From NCBI GenBank assembly GCA_052174495.1, contig JBQMRR010000069.1:1-13456 (forward strand): 13,456 bases of DNA, given 5' to 3'. Below are positions 1 through 8,254 of the stretch, piece after piece. The first letter of the stretch is position 1. Every line of letters begins with the position of its first letter. The notes under the pieces are model-generated. The model had not been told where the DNA came from, made no database searches, and was given only the letters and a program-made list of their open reading frames with translations. A program made the position numbers and the translations under genes. The stretch is from Arsenophonus sp052174495. GTDB lineage: Bacteria > Pseudomonadota > Gammaproteobacteria > Enterobacterales > Enterobacteriaceae.

Positions 1-139
1 TTTTTGTGTGGGGAGTGAAACCAACTAGATTACTTATTTTGTGTACTTAACAGCATTGGTGCTGCATATTTAGGAACATCTTTGCTGTTGGATTCCGAAA
101 CTAAGCACACCCTCTATCGTACCAAGGTCTAGTAGATAC

Positions 140-950
140 GATTAAGTTTGGCGCTCACTAACCCATTAAAAAAGTTATGCCAATTTCCTTCTAACTTTTA
201 ATAATTATTTTCAATTACAATGAGCTTCTTATGTTCATAAATAGTGCTGCCGATAATGAGTAGCAGGCAAAAGATGATTAGTTTGCCCTGATAGGACGGT
301 TATATGCCTATCGGTAGAAAATAAACATAACACATATCGCTTTAAATCATATAACTACTACTGTCTATGACCTTTAAGGTATTACTATTTCAGTTTTTTT
401 ATGATACTAAGAAAGAGCTTATATTATTTTTTATCAAGAGTCCGCATTCTTCTAAGAACTTCATTAAAATCACTAGTGAATATGCCTTGCAGTAGGTTAT
501 GATAAAACTCTTTAACATTTTTTTTGGACGCTTCAGATAAAGCGTAACACAAGGGATTTTTAGAAGGATATTTCGTTGCTGCTTAAGAATCTTTTATCTT
601 AAGCGCTTTAATCTCAATATCACTAATACCAGTCTGTATAAGTTTACGGTAGAAAATAACCGCTATAAACGACGATATGTACACCCGTTGATAAAAGGGT
701 GTTCAGGATATTATTGCAACCGTGATTTCAAGTCTAGTTAAAAGCCTCAACAGCGGTGCCTATCAGCACCTAGCACTATTAGGAATAAGTTCACGCAAGT
801 GATCAGAGGTAATATCTAGTTTCGCGGATACCTATAGTCTAGATTTTTCATGGTATATCATCTTTCTGTTGTTGAGATCATCTACAAAATTAATCAGAAG
901 GATACATGCTAGAATTTCCGAAATACCATACATTAGAAATGAGTATATTC
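140..950 (-). pseudogene. Copy A of a duplicated two-ORF module, heavily decayed
   Basis: This stretch is a diverged direct repeat of 6900-7690; by eye roughly two thirds of aligned positions agree, with small indels. Shared blocks include 'aatgagcttctta', 'ataatg', 'ccagtctgtata' and 'agaaatgag'. On the minus strand the two copies also agree as protein. An upstream frame reads SAKLDITSDHLRELI (about 840-780) and then a degraded GYFL..TYTDW block (about 670-625). A downstream frame ends IIGSTIYEHKKLIVIENNY at a stop at 200-198, matching the stop of copy B. Both frames carry several stops and the ribosome-binding site seen in copy B is gone. I do not recognise the family. The module was probably two adjacent small genes, duplicated before or early in genome decay. 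Confidence 0.6.
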
Positions 951-2110
951 CCTTTTAATATGATTATTTTAGGATCATTTTTTACTAAAATGGGCTAATA
1001 TTCTTACCAATTAAATCATGTTTTGCAATAGATTGAATTTTATGTGCAGAGAGAGGTTCTAAACAAAAATCTGTATTGTTCCGACTTTTTAAATTATTAA
1101 ATAGCAAGGTGAGAGAAGGATTGTTTGGTTTGTTTTTTATTATTAAATAATAACAGATTTATATTTGTAAACTAGAAAAGCTATTATTTTGAGAAATTTT
1201 ACTTAACTAATTGCTTTATTTGTTATTTTATTGTTTTTAAAATTCTATTGTGTTTAAGGTGCCCATACTTAATTTTTAATTAGAGAAAAAGTAGAAAAAT
1301 AAGAATAGAAAATATATTTAAAGTAATAGCGCTTACTGAGGTAAGTACGGTATTCAATCATTACTGAGACGATCTAAACATGATGATAGATGTTTTCTAA
1401 ACTCTAAGTGTTAGGTAATCGTGGTTAAGGATAAAACTCAAAGTCGTTTATTGCTATTCTTAAATGTCGATATTTTAAATGTTGCTTCATTCTATTGCAA
1501 AGACCAGCTCACCAGAATGAGGGCATCCAATTCAATATTTGGAACAGCAATATCTCTTCTTGAATTCAGGAAATCATACTGTATCCAATTCTCTACGCGG
1601 AGAACAAATGCACTATCAATTAATCTTATCGTCTACTAAGACGTAAAGAAAATTGTCTTAACAATTCGTCAACTATTATAAAAATAGTAAAATAATTAGT
1701 GGTTATATGAGGTTAAATATATAGAATTAGAAAAACGCCGAGATTTTGTATTATCGTGAGTAAAGCTAACCTAAGATTATTAATCTTGCTAAACAAGAAA
1801 ATAATCTTATCGAAGCATAAAATCTAATGCCTTCATTTTATTTTAGAATTAGATACTGATCCTAAATAGTTATTAAAAGGTATTTATTCAAATGCTAAAG
1901 CAACATAACCAATGAAAGTAAATTATTTCGTAGGAAAGTAGTATCAGTGACTAGAGTACTAGGATTATTGGTGCTATCTCTTTTGCTGGGTACCAGAAGT
2001 CAATAAAAATTAATTAAACATATTAATCTTTATAGTCCACTTACTCCAATCTAAAAAATCTTTTCGATAAAATTTCTTAATTATATTTGTGATCTAATAA
2101 AAATACCGAG
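951..2110. other. AT-rich stretch with no supportable gene
   Basis: No frame shows family motifs. The longest frame begins with GTG at 1421 and runs 72 codons; it has no convincing ribosome-binding site and its length is within chance expectation here. Around 1520-1640 another plus frame reads EQQYLFLNSGNHTVSNSLRG and looks protein-like, but I recognise nothing. Probably old pseudogene debris. Confidence 0.5.
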
Positions 2111-2120
2111 AAAAGACCTA

Positions 2121-2153
2121 ATGCCATTAATGCAAAATAATGCAAATAAATGC
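2121..2153 (+). repeat. Four phased ATGC repeats, about 10-bp period
   Basis: ATGC occurs at 2121, 2130, 2140 and 2150, the last three in the context aATGCAAA/ATGCAAC. The spacing is close to one helical turn. The repeats overlap the start of the small ORF below, so they may only be low-complexity coding sequence. Confidence 0.45.
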
Positions 2154-2279
2154 AACGTGCTATATTTCGACATGGACGGTTACCTATTGCCGGCGAGAAA
2201 AATACTTACAGTTATTTTAGTTTCTATTAATATTGGTTATACTATTATTATCCATGAACATTCTATTTTTTATGAGTGA
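2121..2279 (+). CDS. Small ORF (52 aa) of unknown function, followed by a terminator
   Basis: A 52-codon ATG frame stops at 2277-2279 inside the left arm of a terminator hairpin, an arrangement typical of a true gene end. Residues 14-22 read VLYFDMDGY, which resembles motif I of HAD phosphatases (DxDGT), but the conserved Thr is Tyr and no later HAD motif is visible, so this may be coincidence. Residues 28-38 (ILTVILVSINI) are hydrophobic and could be one membrane segment. The upstream sequence offers only a weak ribosome-binding site (gagaaaag). It is either a degraded fragment of a larger gene or a surviving small gene; I favour a fragment. Confidence 0.25.
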   Translation: MPLMQNNANKCNVLYFDMDGYLLPARKILTVILVSINIGYTIIIHEHSIFYE

Positions 2280-2304
2280 GCAGCACTAGCTCATTGGTTT
2301 TTTT
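2275..2304 (+). terminator. Rho-independent terminator
   Basis: AGTGAGC (2275-2281) pairs with GCTCATT (2289-2295), with one G-U pair and a 7-nt loop, followed by GG and a run of seven T (2298-2304). It overlaps the stop codon of the 2121-2279 ORF and is one of the best plus-strand terminators in the left half. Confidence 0.6.
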
Positions 2305-2427
2305 ATTGCTCCCTTGATGTCACTGAACCTGAGTACAAAGTACTAGAACAACAGAGTAACTAGGGGAGTTGATGGATTATTTTAAATTTGCTTAGTAATT
2401 TAGCAATTAACTGAAACAGCTCATTCT

Positions 2428-2667
2428 ATGAGCCTTCGCATATGGTTTTTTGTCTTATTAAAAAACTAAGTACAAAAGTTTTGAAGGCACTTTGGTTAAT
2501 GTTGATACGATTTTAGATTTAGATAATACGCCCATTATTCAGCACAGTGATATTCCTAATATCGATAATAATAATTTAACTCCCTTAATCGATTTGCAAA
2601 ATATTAATGAGCATATTTTGAAGGATTTATTGAGATGAAATTTAAAGACTTGACAAAATCGATGTAA
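2428..2667 (+). pseudogene. Remnant of two overlapping genes, family unknown
   Basis: An ATG at 2428 opens MSLRIWFFVLLKN, a hydrophobic N-terminus, and stops at 2467. The neighbouring frame, open from 2462, continues as YKSFEGTLVNVDTILDLDN and then HSDIPNIDNNNLTPLID to a TGA at 2636-2638. Read together these resemble a short membrane-anchored protein broken by one frameshift. Its stop overlaps an ATG at 2635 (ATGA), and the next frame reads MKFKDLTKSM before a stop at 2665-2667. Four-base stop/start overlaps are typical of operons, so two genes may once have been co-translated here. The family is not recognised and low-complexity Asn/Asp codons add uncertainty. Confidence 0.35.
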
Positions 2668-3051
2668 TTAAAGTGATCTAATAAAAGAGAGGAAAATAAA
2701 CGTAGTACGTTATATATATGAGTGGGAGTAGCTATACTGCATCAAGAGATATTCATGACTGAGTACTATTTTCATACTCTGCGGCATGTTAATTTCTAGA
2801 TACGTTAGCAACGGTTATTTCTTTGCTCACAAAACAATTTTAGCCACGCTATATTTTAATGATTGTGGTTTCAAATAATCTTCAGCAAGGAAACTAATAA
2901 CCTTTGCCAATATAACTGAATAATTACAACATCACTAACATAACCGACTAAAAAGCGGCATGGTTATACTAACCTACATTACACAACCTTAGAAAGAGAA
3001 AATTATCTTCACTGCTCAACTTGTCGACGATACAACAGTAATTTTTTCTGT
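2668..3051. other. No gene seen
   Basis: AT-rich sequence with dense stops in all frames and no motif I can name. A plus frame around 3000-3060 (TAQLVDDTTVIFSVW) is weakly protein-like. Confidence 0.4.
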
Positions 3052-3562
3052 ATGGATAAAACTGAACTATTACCAATCACTGTCATGGTGTTCACCATAA
3101 ACCTGTAAAATTCTTTCAGGAACAGGTATTCTTTTGTCAAGGGTAAAAATACTATTATTCCGATAGTTCTACAGATTATTTTCTATCCATGTTATTTTGC
3201 TTACTTTAAACGATCTCTTACAGTAAGTAAGATCACGAATAGCAATGATAAAACAGTGACCGCTACACCTTTAAAGCCATTAAAGCCGTTTTATAACTTA
3301 GCAAAAGAAGTAACAACTTATTGAAATTCTAGATAGAAAACAACAATTGATAGGTTAAGGAAGAAAAAAAGTTAATTTTAGAGATGAAATTTATAAATTC
3401 AGACGGGTCATAACCACAGAAAAAGTCATCCTTAATATAAAGGTATGCAAGAAACTTTTAAATGTAACAATAACGATTAGAAACCTTGGACAAAGCTATA
3501 AAACCTTCATTAATCCTCGTATTTTTAATTTTTATAATTTTTTATTAGCTTATTTAGTATGA
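3052..3562 (+). pseudogene. Decayed gene, possible membrane protein with Pro-rich linker
   Basis: From ATG 3052 one frame runs 91 codons to a TGA at 3322-3324 with a single internal stop (3106-3108). It reads a hydrophobic part (PIVLQIIFYPCYFAYF), then TVTATPLKPLKPFYNLAKEV. After a frameshift near 3311 the text continues as QLIEILDRKQQLIG, and from 3359 a further 67-codon open frame (GRKKVNFRDEIYKFRRV and on) runs to 3562. A hydrophobic segment, a TPLKPLKP linker and a charged helical part recall single-pass envelope proteins of secretion machines, but I cannot name the family. AT-rich DNA produces some frames of this length by chance, so the call rests on how well the pieces join. Confidence 0.35.
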
Positions 3563-3569
3563 ATGGAAA

Positions 3570-3653
3570 ATGAAGTCTGCTGGTAAGAAACTAAAGGCAG
3601 CCATTATTGCTAAAAAGCCGATAAAATTGCTTTTTTGTCTATTGTTAGAGTAA
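3570..3653 (+). CDS. Possible 27-aa Lys-rich peptide
   Basis: ATG 3570 begins a 27-codon frame (MKSAGKKLKAAIIAKKPIKL, then a hydrophobic tail) that stops where the palindrome at 3652 begins. The composition is basic then hydrophobic. There is no clear ribosome-binding site and it may be chance. Confidence 0.12.
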   Translation: MKSAGKKLKAAIIAKKPIKLLFCLLLE

Positions 3654-3724
3654 GTTAAATTTAACTTGAGTATGCACTTTTTAATCTAAAATGCACTAAT
3701 TTTAAAAAATTAACTTAGGTTAAT
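3652..3724. repeat. Palindrome and inverted-repeat cluster with TTAACTT and TGCACT pairs
   Basis: AAGTTAAATTTAACTT (3652-3667) is a perfect 16-bp palindrome. ATTAAC-TTAG-GTTAAT (3709-3724) is a 6-bp inverted repeat. TTAACTT occurs at 3661 and 3710, and TGCACT at 3673 and 3692. It could be a former operator region; AT-richness makes some of this expected. Confidence 0.45.
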
Positions 3725-4871
3725 AATTTAATAAACACTCGGTTTCCTATTTTATGCATTTTTTTGATAATAATTTCGTTGCCTGTATACTAAGCTAAGT
3801 ATCGGTAAAAGTAGGATATTGCTATACAGCATACGCTTCCATGGATCTGTAGACATAACCCTTTTATAAAAAAGGGTAAAGCCAGGTTTTGCAATCATTA
3901 TCTTCAACATCTTTTATATACATCTTCGATAATAGTTTACCTCATTTGCAATTCAATAAGAAATCATAGTAATGTACCATTTTAAAATATTTACCAGAAT
4001 ATAACTAATATATACTGCCCGATCATCTTTCTTAGGTTAGGGTCTACTGCTAGTACTGTTTGAATCCGATGCTCGTAGTTATATGTACAAGTACTCTTCC
4101 CTCCCTCATTAATACCGCTGTTTTAAGACGGATACAATTTAGAGTGACGTTTAAGATAGTAGATCTGAGATATTTCACGCTATACAATCCACCTTTTCCG
4201 CCTTTTAACAAAGTGCATTTTCTAATAACGTTCGTACAGTAGCTCAAGGTATCCCTGCTGCTGATTCCTGGCGCGGATATATTCCAAACCAGGAAAATGG
4301 TGGATATATTAGGTTATTGCTGTGATGTACCAGCCAGATGACTGACAGCGCCTCCCCAGATTTCTTTGATCAATCTTTTTTTAAACAGATCATGCCATAC
4401 AATATGTTTATTTCTGTGTATACTGTAGGATAGTGAGGGAAGAAATAGAGCATTGAGTCCTCTATTAGTTATTCTTAAAAAAGGAGAAAGAAGATTGACA
4501 TATAATAAAAGTAATGTGTTCTTAGTTACAGTCCGTAAGATATAAACCTGTTCTGCTAAGTACTATCTCGGTAATTTTGAAGTCAAATAAACTGCAGGCT
4601 TTTAACTTATAGATTTGGTAGAAAAACGGTGGTAGGAATATTCAGAATAGACGCAATAGTAACGACCAGATAAACCCCCATGATACAAGTGCCAACAGAC
4701 AAGCTTCACTCTATATAAATAGAGGATCCACAAGTTGATACTTTTACTGCATCTTTAAGAAATTTATTTCAACCTTTATCAATACTAAAATCAGTTTAGT
4801 TTGAGGATATATATTTGAATAATTACCTTTTTAGGTATTTTGCTAGAAAAATAGAAATATCATTCTGCCCG
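3725..4871. other. No gene seen; hairpins and a possible third module copy
   Basis: Open frames at 4050-4247 on both strands overlap each other and match nothing. ACCCTTTT-ATAA-AAAAGGGT (3858-3877) is a perfect 8-bp hairpin. Sequence around 3775-4035 loosely matches the duplicated module (see findings). AATAGAG..CTCTATT (4444-4466) is a 7-bp stem without a T-tract. Confidence 0.4.
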
Positions 4872-5204
4872 CATTTATTAGGTGTCTATCGATCCAGTCA
4901 TCTTTATATTTGCTCCAGTAAGCGAAAGAGACCGTAGATTATCCTTAGTCCTCCTATAAGTGATAAATTTATCCGAAATCATAATGTCACTCATTTACCC
5001 CCTCTTCAATGTAGTTATATTCAGGATCATTGATTTTGCCTAAGAGTTCTTAAAAATCTAGGATAATGGTAATTAGAGGAGGATAATGCAGATGCGTGTC
5101 GAGAAAATATTGATGACAAAATTAGACGCATTACTATATCTCATTTTTGGTATCATAAAAATTCAGTTAATCTGTCTTCATTTATTTCGGAATGGAGATC
5201 ATAA
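4872..5204 (+). pseudogene. Gene ghost readable in one frame through four stops
   Basis: A single plus-strand frame of 111 codons reads as plausible protein with only four internal stops and no frameshift: GVYRSSHLYICSSKRKRP, then SPPISDKFIRNHNVTHLPPL, then DNADACRENIDDKIRRITIS and NSVNLSSFISEW. The balanced composition with Pro, Trp, Cys and His is unlike AT-rich random translation. AGGAGG (5077-5082) before ATG 5092 looks like a ribosome-binding site for a 40-codon alternative frame, but that frame reads less like protein. A minus-strand frame (5153-5353) overlaps and cannot be excluded. I do not recognise the family. Confidence 0.3.
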
Positions 5205-5375
5205 AACACTTTAGATAAAGAGGTTATGTAAACACGTGAGTTACTTAGTATCTTTCTGATTTTACTAGATTTATCCTTTTTAACAGGATTCATCTTAAGC
5301 CATCTGAATAAATTCTTGAAAATTAACATACCACAGAATATATAAAACAGCACTCAGATCATCAACATGCTCCAA

Positions 5376-5423
5376 AGCAGCGTATCTGCGCTGCTCACAC
5401 TATAGTGTGCTACGTTCTAGAAC
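5376..5423. repeat. Three adjacent perfect inverted repeats
   Basis: AGCAGCG-TATCTG-CGCTGCT (5376-5395) is a 7-bp stem with a 6-nt loop. It is followed directly by the 14-bp palindrome CACACTATAGTGTG (5396-5409) and then GTTCTAGAAC (5414-5423). The cluster lies 26 bp upstream of the ORF starting at 5450. It could be an old terminator plus operator, or a recombination or protein-binding site. Confidence 0.6.
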
Positions 5424-5449
5424 ATATGCTCTATTAATTGGATAGTAAT

Positions 5450-5624
5450 ATGTATAAGCAATCTGATAAATTAGATGTGTTAATTGATTGGGTTCTAAGT
5501 GATATCAAAGATATCAATAAGATACAAAAAATGCTAAAAACAAACGAAATTACTTCAATGTGCTAAAGAGGTCAATGAATACATTATTGTAAAATCAAAA
5601 ATTAATGCGAGAAAAGATTATTAG
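5450..5624 (+). pseudogene. Small acidic/helical protein gene with one frameshift
   Basis: ATG 5450 opens MYKQSDKLDVLIDWVLSDIK, then DINKIQKMLKTNEI, reaching a stop at 5564. Switching frame near 5545-5555 continues as LQCAKEVNEYIIVKSKINAR to a TAG at 5622-5624. The rejoined product is about 57 aa and reads as one or two amphipathic helices. The probable lesion is in an A-rich run. It is flanked by the palindrome cluster upstream and the IS481 relic downstream. Family unknown. Confidence 0.35.
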
Positions 5625-5741
5625 AATGAGTGATTTTTGTAATTAAGCAAAGTTTAAAACTAAAAGATTCCAATTTAATTACTATATGTTTAGTTTAAGA
5701 TCATTATATAAAATATCGTTCCACAGCTATATTCTCTATCT

Positions 5742-6520
5742 GATTTCTCAGACGACCGCTCTCATTTACTCAGAAAGCTTAATCGTTTTCCTGCAAAAAC
5801 ATAGATCCTCTCTTGATAATCTGCTGCAGTCGTATGCGAATTTCTGAACCCCGTTGTATCTTGATCTGGCCTAAATTGCTGTGTTACGCAGGCCAAAAGT
5901 ATGAAATTTGCGTGAAATGAGGCAGTAGAAGCTCTAAAGCTGAAGAAGTAATGCATTTAAAAACTAAGAACTTGGTTATCTGTACGTAGATATGAAATAT
6001 TTTCGCAAATGCCAATAAAATTTTATAATCTTATCTTTTCGTAAGTGCATATAGATCGCGTAACTCGATGGATTTTTTATTTGTTTTTATAATACCAAGA
6101 CCTCAGCTGATATTTGAGTTTCTTACGTGATCTTAGATTGAGCATTTCCTATGGCTATTCATCTGATACACACAGAGAATGGTAAAGAATTTGTAGATCA
6201 CCTTTTGATCTTCTAAAATATTCAGCTATTGAAAAACAGAAATTCAATTGTTTATATGCATATCTTGGTATATATCACCGACTTATCCTGTCAATGCATT
6301 ATCAAACAAAATGGTATAGTCAATCAATTTAATGAGCGGATAGAGGAGATAGGATATAAAGATATCATTTAATTCTGCTCAAGAGCTTGAGATCACTCAA
6401 CATCATTGATATGTTTTGGCTATATAATTAGGAATTGTCAATAAGTATTGATAGTAAACTCCATTGCAGTCTATGAAACTTTATTTAAAGTTAAACCTAA
6501 ATTGTTTAAAAAACTATTCT
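5742..6520 (+). mobile_element. IS481-family transposase relic
   Basis: The DDE integrase-core transposase of the IS481 family can be followed across at least three frames. In order: DFSDDRSHLLRKL and SSLDNLLQSYAN (N-terminal helix-turn-helix linker, 5742-5835); EFLNPVV.SGL; VDMKYF; HIDRVTRWIF (6045-6075), equivalent to the first catalytic Asp region; FLRDL; LIHTENGKEFVDHL (6155-6200), equivalent to the TDNGKEF block; KQNGIVNQFNERIEE (6306-6350), equivalent to QTNGMVERFNGRIE; FNSAQELE; and finally VYETLFKVKPKLFKKL (6468-6520). The order and spacing match a full-length element, so this is an old complete copy, dead through many stops and frameshifts. I could not see terminal inverted repeats or a target duplication. 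The minus-strand frame at 5762-5956 is its shadow. Confidence 0.85.
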
Positions 6521-6536
6521 ATCTTTCTGATAGAAT
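6516..6536 (-). terminator. Terminator-like hairpin, minus strand
   Basis: ATTCTATC (6516-6523) pairs with GATAGAAT (6529-6536) around a 5-nt loop. Read on the minus strand the stem is followed by AGTTTTTT. It sits at the 3' end of the IS481 relic and could block transcription entering it from the right. Confidence 0.5.
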
Positions 6537-6780
6537 CTTATTAATCTTTATATTTAGATAAAGAATTTCGACTTTTAACTTGAAGAGATCTAACCGTAAA
6601 TCTTCTCTAATATTTTTTATTTTTTTAATCTTTTTTTTAAAACTTAGTTGTTAATAAAATAGTTATTAGAAAATTTAGTATAAGTGTGGTCAGGCTACGT
6701 TTCACTCTAATGCTTTATAAATCTATTCTTCGTTTTAAATTAGACATTGTTTTCCAGCATAGTCAGCAGGTCAAATCCTC
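6537..6780. other. No gene seen; T-rich tract
   Basis: GAAGA..TCTTC (6582-6605) followed by long T runs (6611-6640) could be a worn plus-strand terminator. No coding motif was seen. Confidence 0.35.
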
Positions 6781-6903
6781 TTAGCCAGTCCAACTATTTC
6801 TGAGTAGACAAGAGTAACTTAAGCGGCATTGAAAGTGTTGTTTTTCTTGAGCTATAGTGCTTTGTATGTCAACTTTCATAGCCTCACTGTCATGAAAGCC
6901 GAT
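6781..6903 (-). pseudogene. Protein-like fragment downstream of module copy B
   Basis: A 41-codon stop-to-stop minus-strand frame reads FHDSEAMKVDIQSTIAQEKQ, then HFQCRLSYSCLLRNSWTG. An ATG lies inside it (MKVDIQST). It follows the second ORF of module copy B by about 50 bp in the same direction, so it may be the third gene of the same transcription unit. It has no detectable counterpart beside copy A. Family unknown. Confidence 0.25.
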
Positions 6904-6949
6904 TCAATTTGATCGTTGTTCTTATTGACAGCAAATTTGCTTCTGACTA

Positions 6950-7690
6950 TCAATAACTTTCTTTGAGCGCAATGAGCTTCTTACGTCTATGCGCAGTGCT
7001 ACCGATAATGACAGAGGAAAAGCGATCACCCTGCCTAACAGAAATAAAAGTAATATGTCATCGCCATAAAATAAACGTAACGCGTATTGCTTAAATCACG
7101 CAGGGAAGCCACATCCATTCTTTCTCCTCTTCAAGGTATTAATATTTCAGTCTTCTCATGGGTACCTTGAAAAAGAAACCATGTGATTTTATCGAGAAAA
7201 GCCCTAGAGATTAGTAAAAATTATGAGTGTGGATATTCGTAGAATAGTTATAGAGAACTTTTCGCTGCTTTTTCGCACTTCAGATAAGACAGTGGAAAGA
7301 GCTTTAAAAGCATATTTCATTGCCACTGCGATTCCTGATCTTCGGCACTTTTAGTCTCAACACCGATAAACCAGTCTGTATATGGTTTATTGTATAGCAA
7401 ATAACCGTTACGGATGACGACATATAACCCGTCTACAAGACAGCGTTCAGCATATTGTTACAGAATGACTTCAAGATCAACCTTAACAGCAGTGCTATCA
7501 GCTACTTGGGATCATTATAGATAAGTTCATGCAAAAAGGAACACAGGTTATATCTTGTTTCGCAGATACCCTGTAGGATAAATTTCATGGAATATCATCT
7601 CTTTCTTGTTTACATCATCCCCCAAAATCAATCAATATGGATAACGTTGCCATTTCTAAAATTCTATACACTAGAAATGAGCATAAATTG
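6950..7690 (-). pseudogene. Copy B of the duplicated two-ORF module
   Basis: This is the better-preserved copy. On the minus strand the upstream frame (7505-7317) is 63 codons with one internal stop: VADSTAVKVDLEVIL, then QYAERCLVDGLYVVIRNGYL, YNKPYTDWFIGVE, and TKSAEDQESQWQ at its stop. The downstream ORF has a strong Shine-Dalgarno GAGGAG (7129-7124) five bases before ATG 7118 and starts MDVASLRDLSNTRYVYFMAM. After one frameshift it ends IIGSTAHRRKKLIALKESY at 6952-6950. The DGLYVV..GYLL...YTDW core and the IIGST..KKLI..E.Y tail are shared with copy A, so these frames were the coding ones. I do not recognise the family; a two-gene cassette is the best description. Confidence 0.6.
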
Positions 7691-7715
7691 ATAATTAAAT
7701 AAAGAATTTATCCTT

Positions 7716-7737
7716 GTCCTCTAGATCAGCAGAGGAC
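7716..7737. repeat. Perfect 7-bp hairpin
   Basis: GTCCTCT (7716-7722) pairs with AGAGGAC (7731-7737) around an 8-nt loop. It lies just outside the right boundary of module copy B. There is no T-tract on either strand. Confidence 0.4.
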
Positions 7738-7788
7738 TTCTAATAAGATTGTTAAATTTTTCCTGTAATTGCGAATTTTCCAATGATC

Positions 7789-7941
7789 TTACTGTAACTC
7801 TAATAAATCTCCTTTAACGTTTACATGCTTACTGTAACAATATGAGTAGAATAAAGTAAATTGAGTTGTTTCAATGCATAAGTTCACATCATCCGATAGA
7901 TTATCGCCGACCGAACTTAATGGATTTTTACTAATAACCTC
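7789..7941 (-). pseudogene. Gene fragment upstream of module copy B
   Basis: A 51-codon minus-strand frame reads EVISKNPLSSVGDNLSDDVN, then LCIETTQFTLFYSYCYSKHV, and NVKGDLLELQ before its stop. Mixed composition and the absence of stops suggest former coding sequence. It points the same way as the pil genes and module copy B, and may belong to one long decayed transcription unit. Family unknown. Confidence 0.3.
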
Positions 7942-7975
7942 TTACAAAAATAGCCCATTATTAGCATGACAGTAA

Positions 7976-7998
7976 TAATACGCTCTTTTGAGCGATTA
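7976..7998. repeat. Stem-loop with TTTT tetraloop
   Basis: CGCTC-TTTT-GAGCG (7981-7994), extended by TAAT/ATTA with one bulged A. Possibly a decayed terminator between minus-strand remnants. Confidence 0.35.
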
Positions 7999-8163
7999 GT
8001 TTAATAACTATCATTATAGTTATAAATATATCGTTTTGTAGCTTATTGAATTGCCTGACATAACCTCCTAAAAGAATGAACTCCTATTTATTTCAAATAT
8101 TCATTATACTTTTACTCTCCTATAAAGGCGCCAATGTTAGAACCATAAGAGCACATAATACTT

Positions 8164-8188
8164 CTATAAATCCAGGATGGATTTATAG
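8164..8188 (+). terminator. Strong 10-bp hairpin with T-rich tail
   Basis: CTATAAATCC (8164-8173) pairs perfectly with GGATTTATAG (8179-8188) around a 5-nt loop, followed on the plus strand by CTTTTCGATTTTTTT. It lies 67 bp past the stop of the minus-strand fragment ending at 8255. The T-tract is only on the plus strand, so it would end plus-strand transcripts. It falls inside a chance plus-strand frame (8076-8300) that I do not treat as a gene. Confidence 0.5.
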
Positions 8189-8254
8189 CTTTTCGATTTT
8201 TTTAAGATGTGATCTCTTAAATGTAATCTTCGATCTACCTAATATATTTAATCT

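Noticed and set aside
1421..1639. 72-codon frame from GTG
   Set aside because: No family signal, weak start context, and a competing protein-like frame in the same stretch.
4050..4247. Overlapping 60-65-codon frames on both strands
   Set aside because: No ribosome-binding site, motif or protein-like text; such lengths are expected by chance in AT-rich DNA.
5762..5956. 64-codon minus-strand frame
   Set aside because: Shadow of the plus-strand IS481 transposase relic, whose motifs cover the same bases.
6765..6795. tRNA-like T-arm ('ggtcaaatcc' then 'agccagtcca')
   Set aside because: The T-loop is one base short, and no anticodon, D arm or acceptor pairing could be found upstream.
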